Shown here: positions 1 to 11,694 of the stretch, piece by piece
Layout of the letters: the number at the start of each line of letters is the position of its first letter
Numbering within the stretch: the stretch's first letter is position 1
NCBI GenBank assembly: GCA_963920665.1
Contig: OY987263.1
Location: 41,513,218 to 41,577,217 of the forward strand
Origin: Straminergon stramineum
Lineage: Eukaryota; Streptophyta; Bryopsida; Hypnales; Calliergonaceae
Direction: 5' to 3'
DNA: 64,000 nucleotides
Made by a program: the position numbers and the translations under genes
The notes under the pieces: model-generated
Told to the model about the DNA's origin: nothing
Databases searched by the model: none
Seen by the model: only the letters and a program-made list of their open reading frames with translations

Positions 1-960
1 ATCAATAACCTATCAAAGATATTAGAAAGATAATGTATTTTTATAGTATCCTTCATGGCTACTTTTACCTTTCAAATTTTTTAATAATTAATTGGATAGA
101 TTTTTTTATTTGTACCAATTTATTTTCATTTATTAGTTAAATTTTATGTCAAATTTCATTTATTAGAAAATTTATACAATAGAACTTTTAATAAGTAGCA
201 CTTTCTAAAGTAATAAAATTCTCTAAAGTAATGTTGCTTGCTAGTCTTGGCCTTAGTCCCATACCAATGTCAGGAATGCAAATGACTCTTTCTTACCTTG
301 ATAACCTCTCTAATGTAATGTATCAAACTCGGCCCGGCCCTAATGTTTATTAGAAGTTTTATTGTAGGGATTTTTCACGTTGATAGATAACACATAGTTT
401 CATGTAACGAAAATATCACATTGAAACTCATATCATTTATAAGGCCAATGAAAATGCACTCAAACTTTTTTTCATCCATCAATGGTTCAATGATGCTTGT
501 GTTAGTTCTTTAAAAGTTGTATGATATGAGTTTTTAAGAATTTCCTTTGCAAGCATTCCATAATTCAAAGGATACTGGTAGGTTTTGCCTCAAAAAGAAA
601 CCTTTCTAAAAAATGAAAATGACTCTTCCAAAACAATGTAAATAATACAATTTTAAAAAAATAAACAAACATTATAATTAGAACTTAACATTTTGAACTG
701 AAAGCAAATATATTCTTGTGAAAATTACAAATAATCAATCTACAATTGATTTTAGAATGAATTTTCAATTTTTGGCTTCAAATTTTCTTGAAAAATATTG
801 GTTTGTCTACTAGTTAATCTAACTATACAGATATGATCTATGGTAACAAACACTCAATACATTAGAAATAACTTTTGTGTAACATCATCCTTTGAGGCAA
901 GGTTTAGCTTACCCAAACTTCACATCATGGATAGCATATACATGTGAGTTAACTCGTGTA
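1..960. other. AT-rich intergenic stretch, no gene seen
   Basis: No reading frame here resembles a known protein and none has a believable exon structure. The stretch is strongly AT-rich with short homopolymers. It runs up to the inverted-repeat element starting at 963 and may be older decayed repeat. Confidence 0.5.
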
Positions 961-962
961 TA

Positions 963-1517
963 ACCCCTAAAGGACCAAGGCCATTTTCTATGAAAAAACA
1001 CTCAAATTTGTTATTTCTGTTGTGTTCACCCAAGAAAACAAAACAAAATTTAGAATCTAACCGTAGGATTTTGTGCTTTACTTGTCTAAAACCAAGTTTT
1101 AAAAATTTCATGAAATTTGACTATACATATTGGAAGATATTAGCATTCAAAGTTATTTTTTCAAGAAGATACTCATATTGCCCCAAAAACAAGATTGTTC
1201 ATAACTTTCACATTACTAATCCAAATGGAATGAATCAAAGCTTCACATGTAGACAAAAATATAATCTAGAAGAAAAAAATGTAATTAAATTTCAGTTTTT
1301 TGTGGATTTACTTTTTTGCTTGGTGACGTGAAAATTATGTTTAAGATGGCATAACTTTTGCTCCCAAGCACTGATTTAAAAAAATTATATTCCCACAAAG
1401 CTAATCAGTTTTTCTATCTTATGAGAAAGTTTTAGAAAGTTTAATTAAAAATTGAGATTAGAAGAACCTACCCAAAATCCATTTTGTCCCTCGAGGGGAC
1501 AATGGTCCTTTAGGGGT
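963..1517. mobile_element. TA-flanked inverted-repeat element, 555 bp (family T1, copy 1)
   Basis: The left end reads ACCCCTAAAGGACCA and the right end is its inverted copy, each directly next to a TA dinucleotide (961-962 and 1518-1519). A core phrase near 1199-1250 (CATAACTTTCAC, then AATGGAATGAATCAAAG) recurs in other copies in this window. No transposase frame of useful length is inside, so if mobile it is non-autonomous (MITE-like). TA duplication would suit a Tc1/mariner-type enzyme; that assignment is inference. Sequence similarity to another copy continues beyond the right end, so the true border is not certain. Confidence 0.6.
1483..1506. repeat. Subterminal palindrome in T1 copy 1
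   Basis: TTGTCCCTCGAGGGGACAA is nearly a perfect palindrome lying just inside the right inverted end. Similar GAGGGGAC/GTCCCTC palindromes lie inside the ends of other copies (28815-28841, 29936-29965, 38113-38134). Confidence 0.5.
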
Positions 1518-1519
1518 TA

Positions 1520-1700
1520 AGCAAACTTGTAAAGCTTCTTCCTCTTCAAGCCAAGGATTTTGTGGCAATACAAATTTTCTTGAGGGAATATTTGATGATA
1601 AATTTATTTATTTTCCAATGAATGGAATCACAAAGTTGCTACCAAATCATTGAAGGGATTGCTCTATTTTAGATGAATAATAATTTATCATTCATAGTTT
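1520..1700. repeat. Dispersed repeat (family F1), copy 1
   Basis: Matches 5160-5390 in order and orientation, including the phrases GGGAATATTTG and TAGCTCTATTTTGGATGAAT (here TTGCTCTATTTTAGATGAAT). Weaker relatives lie at 39450-39600 and 61830-61960. It begins at the TTAA end of a T1 element in both of the best copies. Confidence 0.55.
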
Positions 1701-2871
1701 TGTATGTTCATTGACAATTGTGGATCAAAAGAACTTAAATACTCTAAAGTAGAGGTCTTTGGCCACATTTCCCCCCAAATGAAATAAAAGTGGTCCCGAG
1801 TCTCCCTTGCCCTTTGGATAAAACATTCCTAACTTGGGCTCAATTTAGTCTCATACAATTTCTTTGCAATGAAATATTCTCTTCATTTGCACCCAACATA
1901 ATATTATAGAACCATGCAATGGTCTTCCCCATGTAGGGAAGGGTATTATACCTTCCTAGATGATTGTAAGGGAATTTTTTTTGAAACCTGGAGTTTATTC
2001 CAAGAAGTGAACTCGGATCAAACAACGAAAGCCAAGGGCAAGGCCCTGGAGAGAGATGTAGAGAACAACACCAAGGAATAGAAATCAAATGGGAGCCTAT
2101 CTAAAAGACTCACAACCAAGTTTCTTTAGGTGCCAAGTGATGGCATGTTCATGTTGAGAATCTAAGAAAGGGGTGCGAAGCTACGTGTTATCAAATTTAC
2201 ATAAGAACTTGGGTGACTTGGCTAGGTATTTGGCGCAAAAGAGGGTCATCTGGTGCCATGTTATTTGACCGTGGTGGAGAGTCGTGTCTCAAATGAGGTG
2301 CTCTAGTTTGGACTAGGACCAAGCGTTGTCACATTGTATATGTGTTCATTATGCAAAAATATATAATTGTTTGTTAAATTGGAGTGTTTTTTTTCAAAGT
2401 CTTAAGAAACAAATGGGGTCATACTTCACTTAAACTCTTTTTTTTACCTCTATTTGACAAACATTTGAACTTAGTTCTTTGATTTCTATACTTGAAGATA
2501 TTTTAATATTTTAGTTTGCATGTTTGAAGTTGTAAAAACAAAAGGTAAAGCTTGTTTTACCTTTATGTGGTTGTTTTTAATGGATTAGAGGTCCACATAG
2601 ATGATGTGGATAGACTTATGAAGGATAGGAGGTGGCTCATGGGTGCATTGTGACCCATGTGGCATTTTAGTGGCCAAAATCCACTTGTCTAAGTGGATGG
2701 CATGGATGTTGAGGTGGCGGATGAGGTGGAAGGTCATCTTCTTCCTTGTCCTTGTTTGCTTGAAAAAGGCAAAACTTTGGGGAGTCATTGCACATTGAAC
2801 ATGGGGATTTTTGCAATGAAAATTTGAAAGCTTTTGTATCTTTTTTTGTGATTCCAAAAAGCTATCACTCA
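1701..2871. other. Intergenic, decayed repeats; no gene seen
   Basis: Apart from the family F2 segment annotated separately (1905-1990), I see no gene. Short open frames on the minus strand around 1840-2944 do not resemble known proteins. Confidence 0.45.
1905..1990 (-). repeat. Dispersed repeat F2, copy 1 (possible decayed coding segment)
   Basis: The minus strand here aligns with 10175-10265 (+) and 39335-39425 (-). Read on the minus strand it encodes HLGRYNTLPYMGKTIAWFY; the 10.2 kb copy encodes related peptides (HLGRYNT, then IIAWLYNVM in another frame). Conservation at peptide level across a frameshift suggests the remnant of a transposon protein, but no family is recognisable. Confidence 0.45.
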
Positions 2872-3240
2872 CTAAGTTTGGAGTTAGTATGTGAAAGTTA
2901 TAAGTTTGGGAGTGAAGTGGTGAGGAGCTACCTTGAATTTTCAAAAAAGTGAACTTTGACTGACTATGAAAGTTGGAAATTATCTTAGTATTGTGTGAAA
3001 CTTAAAGAGGTTGTAAATATTCATGTAGCTTTTCAAAATGATATTGTTTTCTTAGTTTGGAGTTAATATGTGAAAGTTATGAGCTTGGGAGTGAAGTATA
3101 GGTGAGTTGCCTTTGAGTTAAGAAGGGTAAACTTTGACCAACTATAAAAGTTAGAAAGTACCTTAGTTTTGAGTGAATTTTGGAGAGATTTTAGAATTTT
3201 GTGTTAACTTTTCAAGGACATATGACACTTTTATTTTAGA
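2872..3240 (+). repeat. Tandem duplication, two ~180 bp units
   Basis: Unit 1 starts at 2872 and unit 2 at 3051, a period of 179 bp. Both contain TTTGGAGTTA-TATGTGAAAGTTAT, then GGGAGTGAAGT, then AACTTTGAC-AACTAT and AAAGTT. Identity is roughly 70 percent by eye. A third unit may begin near 3230. Confidence 0.7.
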
Positions 3241-3753
3241 GTTGTAAAGTGCTTGTGGCACTCATTTTTCTATCAGACATTTCTTCAAGGGGAGTTTATG
3301 GAGGGTATGAGTTTTTCCCACAATCATTTATAAACATATGATGTATATTGAGATTCTATGACATCTTACTAGTGTTATATGAAGATGTGCTATTTTATTG
3401 ATTCATATGGCATCATCCGAGGGTTTATTATTATATTTATGAGTTTATATAACTATGGGATCTTCCATTTTCTAGATCACATTTCGTTGTAGCTAAAAGC
3501 ACTGCATTTTTCCAAGGTAAGGCCTCTCTATCGACATCATCTTGATTAAACATCCAAGCATTTCTTCCGAGCTAACATAGTCAAACCATCCAGCCTTAGA
3601 GTAAGGACCAAATTGTAGTTTCTGCTTGAAGTTTCTTCGCGAAGCTAGAGCCTAGGAGGTACTATTGCCAAGTAAAGTTAGGGATCTCATCGTGGGGATT
3701 GTGAGGGATTCAATATTAATTAATGCAATGATTGGTGTTGGACAAGGAGCCAT
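3241..3753. other. Intergenic, no gene seen
   Basis: AT-rich sequence without recognisable coding potential or clear repeat structure. Confidence 0.45.
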
Positions 3754-3755
3754 TA

Positions 3756-5158
3756 ACTCCTAAAGTTCCTTAACTATATTATCACCAAACACTCTAAAAA
3801 ACTACCATTTCTAATACAAGTATCAAATTTTTGAAAAATATCATTTTTGGACACATGTTATTGTGAGATCTTGTATTACATTCGAATGAAAAAGATGTGA
3901 AAAAAATTCAGAAATTTCCATCTTGTAGATTGCAAGATATTAGCATTTGAAAAGACAAAAATCCTTTTTGTGGCCTTGTGAATAAACGGGTAGCTGCACT
4001 TCACGAGGTCACATTTGTATGAAAAAATGTCCCAAATGGTGGTGCTTCTTTAGATTACTTTTTCAAGGCAAGTTGGCTAGATGCTTAAAAATTTTCAGAT
4101 CATTTGGAATTATATAACATATAAGAAAAAAATAGTAAGTAGAAAGATATAGAGAATGATGCAAAATATTTGAGAAAAATCATTATAAAGTGCTATTTGG
4201 AAGCATATTTTGGAATTGATATACAAATGAAAGTTGTAGATTATGATTTGTAGATTCCATCTATACGGTTAGATTCGCCAATTCTATCACCAATAATTTA
4301 TTTTTTAAAATTTTGAGAGAAAAATTCCAAAATTCCTTCAAAATTCGATTACAAGCAGAATATTATCTTTTTTTTGAGTAAAATTTGTTGGAATGGATTA
4401 GAAATGAGGTTCTCTTCACATGGTAATTTTTTGAAATTTTTGTGTCCTTCCTATCTATGACCTCATTTTGACTAATCCAGTTTAGAACTAAAGTCAATGC
4501 AGTTTGACCATTTGACATACTTGCACATTTGTAATTTAAAAAAAAATGAACTCTAGTAACACCAAATCCAACCTTTAGATAAGACAACAACTTGATAATG
4601 TATCTTCACAAATTAAAATAACTTTCATCCAAGTAGTTAGGAGGATGAAATTGGACTTTCAATGTGTTCATCGTCCAAAAAATGGACGTCAACACATTTA
4701 GGGGTTAATAAACAATCTACACCTAATGCTTTTATTTTTTTTTCCAAAAATATTGAAAATTGAGTTAAATGAAGGACTTCAAAGTTTATTTTAGAATAGA
4801 GAAACCATAATTGCCCGCAAACAAAAAATCCTCATAACTTTTGACTCATTGATCAAAATGGAATGAATAAAAGATTTATGTGTATATATATATAAATCTA
4901 GTAAACCAATTTCAAATTTTTATTTTTGAAAAAAATAAATTTTTTCAGATTTGCCTAGACTGCTCGAGTTGAGAAACAAACTACATATTAGGCCATAACT
5001 TCTGACTCATATTTCCAAATGCCCTGAAATTTAGTACATATGAAAGATATTCCTCATCCATACCTTCTCTTAAAGTTTGGGCTAGAAACATGGAAATCTC
5101 TAGTCATATGTGCCTGCCCCAAATTGCCCCCAAAAATGCACCTTGGTCCTTTAGGGGT
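3756..5158. mobile_element. TA-flanked inverted-repeat element(s), family T1, copy 2 (composite)
   Basis: Left end ACTCCTAAAGTTCC follows TA at 3754-3755; right end TTGGTCCTTTAGGGGT precedes TA at 5159-5160. A second GGGGT-TA end lies at 4701-4707, so the unit may be one element of 950 bp plus another segment. Positions 3756-4150 align with 43410-43830, and 4740-5020 align with 43858-44120, so this copy carries about 600 bp that copy 8 lacks, or the reverse. Core phrases CATAACTTTTGACTC and AATGGAATGAAT occur near 4832 and a CCATAACTTCTGACTC relative near 4993. Confidence 0.55.
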
Positions 5159-5159
5159 T

Positions 5160-5390
5160 AACAAGACAATTTTGTTCACAGTGGGGATCTCCTTTTCAAG
5201 GCTCAATGCCCAACAGACCAGGTTTGTTAGTTTTGAGAAAAAATTTGCTAGAAAATTCTTCATAGGGAATATTTGGCCAAGATTTTCATCTTTCTTCAGT
5301 GGATGAGTTCACAAAATGCTACTTACAAAATTTTGGGACGGTATAGCTCTATTTTGGATGAATGTACACTCATTCAAATGAATCCAAAAA
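5160..5390. repeat. Dispersed repeat (family F1), copy 2
   Basis: Collinear with 1520-1690; see phrases GGGAATATTTGG and TAGCTCTATTTTGGATGAAT. The part around 5170-5215 (TTCACAGTGGGGATCTCC) also matches 39478-39500. Confidence 0.55.
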
Positions 5391-6189
5391 GTTTATCCAT
5401 ATATTGTAAGTTTCATCCATTTCATCCACTCCAGTGATAAAGTGAAGATCGCATTCTGCATTGCCTAAAACAGACAAACAAACAAACAACTGAAAGTGAT
5501 GGACCCCTGATTGCCTTGTTATTGGTATAAGTCATGTTACCAAAATCATTGAAAAAAAAATATTAAAACAATGAACTTAAAAAAACCCAATCTGCATCAC
5601 TGCTTCAATCACCAGACCCCTGAGCCCAATTAAAAAATAGAATCCTGTTGACTGGAAGCCCCCCCCCTTGTGGGCCAATTGAATCCAATATAACATGGTC
5701 CTTGTGAGGACAAATGTTACCTTTTGAGATGGAACTGTGGCAACTGCTTCGAGTTGAGTTCAATAATTTGGAAGAGCACCTTTGCAGCGCAGCAGCGACC
5801 GGAGGTGACTACCGATCCATCCACGCGACCCCGTAACTTATTAATGGACGCCAGGTGGCCATCAAAAAAGAAGCTGCGTAATGGCGAGTAAATGGGGGCA
5901 GGGATAAGTTCGGTCTGGGTGGGGCATCGTGGGTTGATGTGGATGACGACGCATCATTCAGTTGCCAAGCCTGCATCAATAACTCCAAAATATTGTTTCA
6001 TCCACACCCATTGGATTGGGGATGATTGGGTGGGTGGGTGGGTTGTGGATATTATTTAATTCAAGCCTTTGAATTTAAAACATCCATTGAGAGAATTCTA
6101 AGTTACCAAATGAAGACCCCCCCAAAATGGACTTGACTCTGGGGTTGACAATGGGCGGTTGGCTGGGGTGGCATTGGGATACCCCCCTC
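5391..6189. other. Intergenic with a GC-richer patch, no gene seen
   Basis: From about 5750 to 6000 the base composition rises in G+C, with CpG-containing sequence unlike the flanks. A short GGGT array lies at 6028-6045. No open frame is convincing. Confidence 0.4.
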
Positions 6190-6420
6190 CCCAATGAACG
6201 GGAAAAACCGGCAGTTAATTCAAAGTTAGCCGGTGGATTTGGGAAAATATCCGGTTGCAATTTGTAAACATCAGCAAAAAACCGGTGAAAAAATCTAGAA
6301 AATTTCTATTTCTAGAAGAAAATAGAGAAAATAACCGGGATGGGAACTTCAATAACCAGTTGACTATAGGAATTGGAGGAAAATAGCCGGTGAAATTCAA
6401 AAAGTTTCCCGAACACTGCC
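6190..6420 (-). repeat. Dispersed repeat C1, CCGG-rich copy
   Basis: The reverse complement aligns with 56640-56850 and 63025-63115. Landmarks are AAATTGCAACCGG, TTTTCCC, TCCACCGGCTAA and the mirrored TCTATTTTC. This copy keeps about six CCGG sites where the other copies have CTGG, CTAG or TTGG. Confidence 0.6.
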
Positions 6421-8690
6421 CCTCCCTCTAGTTGAATAATTTTTTTAAAAATCAATATGAAAGCTTTTTGGTTTTTTAAAGAAAGATATGTTGGAAATTA
6501 TCCATGTGTTTCAAAAAGAGGGAAAGAAAGAAAGATATGTATTCTCAAACTATTTTCCAACATTGATACGGTCTAAATCATGAAAGTTATGGACGTAAGT
6601 GTTTTTCTTCTTATATTGTTGAAAGACAAAATTACAGCTTTATAAAGGGATGTGAAAAAATCACTTTTTGAAGTTTAGGCACATTGAGCTTATAATTGGT
6701 GAAATTTTTCTATTGAGGATGTATTTGAACAAGTCAACTAAAGGATCATGCAGTTGAATTTCTTATAGAGTATATAGAAATGAAGATTTTAGCCTTGCTA
6801 TGGATATAATTGTTTTAAAGCAATGTTAGACCTCAAAACCTTGTGGTATTGTAGGGGGTAGCTCTAGAAGGATGTTGAAGGTATAAGGTGAGCAATCGAT
6901 GACTTTCTAGATTAATGTATAAATGAAGAATGCGCATGTTGGTCCAAAAATCAAATCATTTTTTGGTAAAATGCATTTGTAAATACATTCATACATAGGT
7001 TTGGTCCTTTCAAAGTTAACCCTCTCTGATTGAAGTACTTGATGGTTCTAAGTTGTTGTGTATGCATCTTTCAAACACATTAAATGTCACAAACACTTGT
7101 GAAATGAATGAATGAATTGTGCTTGTAAAATATCCACTCTAGTCCCATATTCATATTCTTTTTAGAGGCTATTTGGACAACAATCAATATGGGATATCAA
7201 TTGCCATATGTGTTTTATATATATCCATATGAATTTGTTGTATTTGCATTTTGTATGGATATGTATGTATTCTATATGTATTTCATCTATGATCTATATA
7301 TAAATCCTATATTCTATATTTTATGTATTCTACATACTATATCAATATCCAAGAGTGCCATATCCTAACTACATTATGGCCAAGATCATATGTTCAAGAA
7401 CGCAATCAACGGCTACCTTTATTTCATCTCATCATTTGATTGACAACAATGATGGGGAAAATTATAGGAACAAGAGGTGAATTCATCTTTTTGCTACATT
7501 GTATCCTCTTACTTGTGGTTAGTTTCAATGCATTGTTGACAAAATGAAATGTTTTTAAGACAAATTAGGGTTCAATACTCTAATTTTCTTTTGGAGGATA
7601 TAAGAGAAAATTTCACACTTATCTTCCAAAATTTAAATAGATTGAAGGAGTTACAAGTTAATTTTGAAGCTCAATTTCATCACAACCTCTTTGAATCTCA
7701 TTGATTTTTTTATAATTTCTCAATTTATTATGGCAACATTTCTCCCCCAAAGGAACAGTTTGAATTAAGGAGAAAGGAAGGTACACTACTAGTCTCGCTC
7801 GTGTGGACAATGCAACCTAGGAGGGTAGCTGAGTGACAAATGCCAAACACATCTGTGGAAGCTACTCCAACAGAAAACATCGTTTTTACACAGAACATCA
7901 GGAACTTCAAGGCATGTGAACATGGTACCACGATGGTGCATTGAAATGCAATAAAGTTAATTTGGTGCTAACCTCCATACCAACCTAGTATGGATAAAAT
8001 GACACAAAAATGATCTGTATGTGGCCTTTGGTGTCAAAATGGCACCTAAACAATCTAGCCCAACTTTTCTGATGAAGGGTTGGTGTGAATTGAACCCATC
8101 ACTTGTCCCCCCCCCAAAGTCATTCCAGGGGTGCAGGTAAAATAAAAGACCCCCTATTTTGTGCTTGAAATTTGTATCTTTATCTTGTACATCTCTCCTT
8201 GCGAGTTAAATTCAGGCCTCTACTTGCAAATATGAATTCAAAATTTGCAAAATTTTCATGCATGTCAACTAAAAATTTCAACAGTTTCCCTCAGGGACAA
8301 GTGAGGGGGTCAGTTCACCCTGGCCATATGAAAGGTGGCAGATGAGTTTTTTCCGATCCTCACTGTAAGTAAGTAAAGTGTTGAAATTCAGCAATCTGGT
8401 GATTACAGTGAGCCATGCCCGCGAGGCAATGTTCAAATGTGTACTCCAGAAATTGAGAGCCCTTGACTGTGTGACTAGATCTGGTTTATAAATTATCTCT
8501 TTGCATGTGAAAACAAATGAATCTCTATCAATTTTCCACAATTCCCTCATGTGGTTTGGACCTTAGAACGGGGGGCATTTATATATATTTAACATACGTA
8601 CTCTTGGAACAGTAATTGATCCTTCACAGGTCCATAATGTAGTACATACCAGACAGTATTGTGGACTTTGTCCTTGTAACTTCTAGCTAA
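6421..8690. other. Intergenic, no gene seen
   Basis: AT-rich, with a low-complexity ATATG/TATGTAT-rich zone at about 7180-7340 that resembles, inverted, 57985-58110. Short frames do not resemble known proteins. Confidence 0.45.
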
Positions 8691-8695
8691 AGAAA

Positions 8696-8820
8696 ACTTG
8701 AGTTAACTTAATGTTTCCAAAACAAACAAAAAACAAACAAACTTGAGTTAACTTATTATTCCTTTTTTTTGGAAACAAATAAAACTGAATTTTATTGCAA
8801 GAGTTAACTTATTATTCAAG
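8696..8820 (+). repeat. Three copies of an ~18 bp phrase
   Basis: CTTGAGTTAACTTA occurs at about 8698, 8742 (followed by TTATT) and, as GAGTTAACTTATTATTC, at 8801. An AAACAAAC-rich spacer and a T-run separate them. Confidence 0.6.
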
Positions 8821-10174
8821 CTCACTCTCTGAGTCTATATAAGCTAAGTTGACTGACCAATTGATCTAGCGGATGACAACCAATAAATGACACAAGCTCT
8901 TTCTTTTTGTAATGGAACCCTTTTTCATTCATTTAAAAGAAAAAACCCCAAAAACCCGGATGACGCAAGAATTGATAGAGATTATTTATTGCCAAGGCCC
9001 TGTGAAGTACTCCGTGCATCAAACAATCTAATCTAATTTAATTTTTTTAAGCAAATGAAATAGGATGTCATTGCAATCCAATTTTTTTCCCAATGGTACT
9101 TGGTGCGAATTGGTTCCATCCCTATTATGGTGCACATTAGTGTAGGTTGTTGAGACAACACATGCACCGTTGGCCAACATAATAGCCCACAAATGTCTCT
9201 GTTATGCCTTCAAGGTCCCACCCACTAAAGCCCTTGCAATAGCTTGTTTTCGAGTGGGCTTGCTAAAAACAACTTTAAGCATACAACGTATGACACATGT
9301 AGATTTGGGAGTATTTGTGACTACAATTTTATCATGTTTCAATTATTCCAACAAGGTGCAACAAGGTCATAGTGGTGGTACACCTCATCAAGGTATGCAA
9401 GTTTATGTTGGTTCCAAATTGGAACTAGTACTATCATTATGTGCACAAACCCTATCCATAATAGACAAGGACAATGACCTCCACATCCAATATTGTCTAT
9501 TAAAGAATGCATGACCAAAATGCCAAACATAGTGGTATCATTGAAATAATCCTTCACTATCTTTTCAAGCATCTTTGCATGCCCTATCTCTATCTATGTT
9601 TGGCACGTATTTATCCCTAGTTGCAAACCAACAACAAACCTTGGCAACGTTAAATCATCATAAACTTCAATTTCCAAGAATCAAATGAATGTTGAAATCC
9701 TCTTCTTCTTTCTCGTGTTGTACATGTTGTCCTGCAAGTGCCTATAGCTCCAAGCCCCTAAAACAAACAAAACAACTAGAAAACCAAAACAAAGAAGCCA
9801 AAAGTCTCCACAACCTAAAGCAACTCTCTATTTGCAAAAAAGAATCTTGTTTTAGTGAGCCAAAGTCCAACAAAGTTGAAGATAAGACAACCTACTAGGG
9901 ACCAACAAGTGGTTGTGCTAGAGACAAGATTTTGAGGGAGGGTGGGATAAACCAATTGCTTCCTTCGAAAACAAAATTGACCAAGACCTCAACCAAGCCT
10001 GCTGCGGGGCATTCCTCTTTACCAATGGTGTAGATTATAACATTGTTTACCAATGAGGTAGGTGTCCCTTTTGCATCCTTGAAAAAAATACCCACATAGT
10101 GAACGAAATTGTTTTAGAGTATATGGTTCTTCAACCAACCTCTATCATTGCATTAACTCAAAGTCCTTCTCAAT
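8821..10174. other. Intergenic with open frames of unknown nature
   Basis: A frame at 9170-9514 (+, about 114 codons) and one overlapping it on the minus strand (9339-9572) are longer than most background frames, but neither resembles a known family. They may be decayed transposon coding sequence, since 10175-10265 just downstream belongs to a dispersed repeat. Confidence 0.35.
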
Positions 10175-10265
10175 TCCATTGCAAGCATCTAGGAAGGTAC
10201 AATACCTCCCCAATATGGAGACAATCATTGCTTGGTTATACAATGTTATGGTATTTTCAAGGTGT
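10175..10265 (+). repeat. Dispersed repeat F2, copy 2
   Basis: CAAGCATCTAGGAAGGTACA and the following 60 bases match the minus strand of 1905-1990 and of 39335-39425. Confidence 0.5.
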
Positions 10266-10988
10266 CTTCAATGGGATTGGTATATTATCCTTCCAAATAA
10301 ACTTATAACTTTTCAACATTTTAAAATTCAAACTTGAAATTTGTATTATTAAAACCATATCCAAAAATACATTAAATAGGTACAAGGAAACTCAAATGCA
10401 ATATCAAACAATGAAAATATATTGATTCAACATCAAGCTAAAAGACAAAAATTATACTAGCCATTAGATGAGATTCTAGACCTCAACATAACAACAAATT
10501 TCTCAATAGCCGGAAACAGTGCCCCCTATTCAACAAATTGGAAGGTTTTAATTGCATTGGACAATTGAATGATAAGAATAATTCTTTTTTAAATGGAAAA
10601 AACATTTATTTACAAATGATTTGAAACTTTGCCACATTACAAATCTAGTGTGGTGAGGTAATTCTGATGTCAAGAAAAGTATTTAATTCATTATTTAATA
10701 TTATGGAAATGTTTAAATTTTATTTATTATTATCTATTATTATTTAATGTTCTAAGTAGCACTGCATCATTTCACAACTTGGAAACAACCCTAAAATTGT
10801 CTTCTCATGGCATGAAATCTCATCTAATGCTTGGCAATGCATTCTTACCAAAGACAAATCATGCCAATTCCACTCCATTCAATGCTTTGATCTAGTATAT
10901 GCTAACTCAACTAAGCTTATAGTAGTTACCAAAACCCAATCAATCTATAAAGAATCTATAATGTACTTATTATAATTGCTATAATAAG
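10266..10988. other. Intergenic, no gene seen
   Basis: AT-rich with TTATTATTATTTAAT-type low complexity near 10690-10750. Confidence 0.45.
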
Positions 10989-11143
10989 ATAGGAGACCCT
11001 ATTCGCAACACAATCTTAGAGCCACCCTATTTGTGCCACTATGAATCAATAGTTTACATTTGAAACTTTCAAATGTACTCTATTGATACGTAGTGGCCAT
11101 TAAGTGGTGCAAAGAACAATGTGTTGCAAATAGAGACTCCTAC
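10989..11143. mobile_element. Foldback (hairpin) element, ~155 bp
   Basis: The left arm (ATAGGAG-CCTATT-GCAACACA...CCACTA-ATCAATAG-TACATTTGAAA) is mirrored by the right arm, so the transcript would fold into one long hairpin with ~75 bp arms and almost no loop near 11065. This is the structure of a small MITE or a young small-RNA hairpin locus. No coding sequence. Confidence 0.7.
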
Positions 11144-11694
11144 TTTTAACACTTAATGACATTCACTTGCCTAGAGGACAACCGTAAGGGAAATAAAAGT
11201 TCTCTTTGAAGCAAGGTTATGGTTCTTGTTGCTTGCTCAAAATTTGTGCAACTGGGGTATGCAAAAGTGAATGTTGAATAGTGCTTTGACTTTATAGCCT
11301 AAATGTAGTGCTTGATAAAACCATATTCACCATTGAAATGGATTCAATTTGTTGAAATATTCCAAGAAAAATACAAAAAATACTTGTTGTCAACGATTCT
11401 CTTATAACTAAGGCCAAAGGGCATAGCACATTGTTTAAGGGTTAATCTTCACACATGGTAGATTGCCCAAGCCTTAGCATGTACAACAATTGAGGGCAAG
11501 CAAATAAAGTAGATGAACCCAATTCCGTCATCCTACTCTTGGCCTCCATCCTATCCAGAAAAACATCCCAATCTAATTATGAATTATCTAACAAAATCAT
11601 TGCATTCATGCCAACAAGAGGTAAATTGTTATTTCTTTATTGGTGGATACTTAAAGTACCATTAGATCCATGCAAAGGCAGATTTAGGCTATTT
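11144..11694. other. Intergenic, no gene seen
   Basis: AT-rich between the foldback and the long-inverted-repeat element. A solitary AAGGGTTAATC at 11438-11450 resembles a T1 end but has no partner that I could find. Confidence 0.4.

Noticed and set aside
9170..9514. 114-codon frame as a gene
   Set aside because: No recognisable motif; it lies in repeat-rich DNA close to a dispersed repeat, so transposon residue is more likely.
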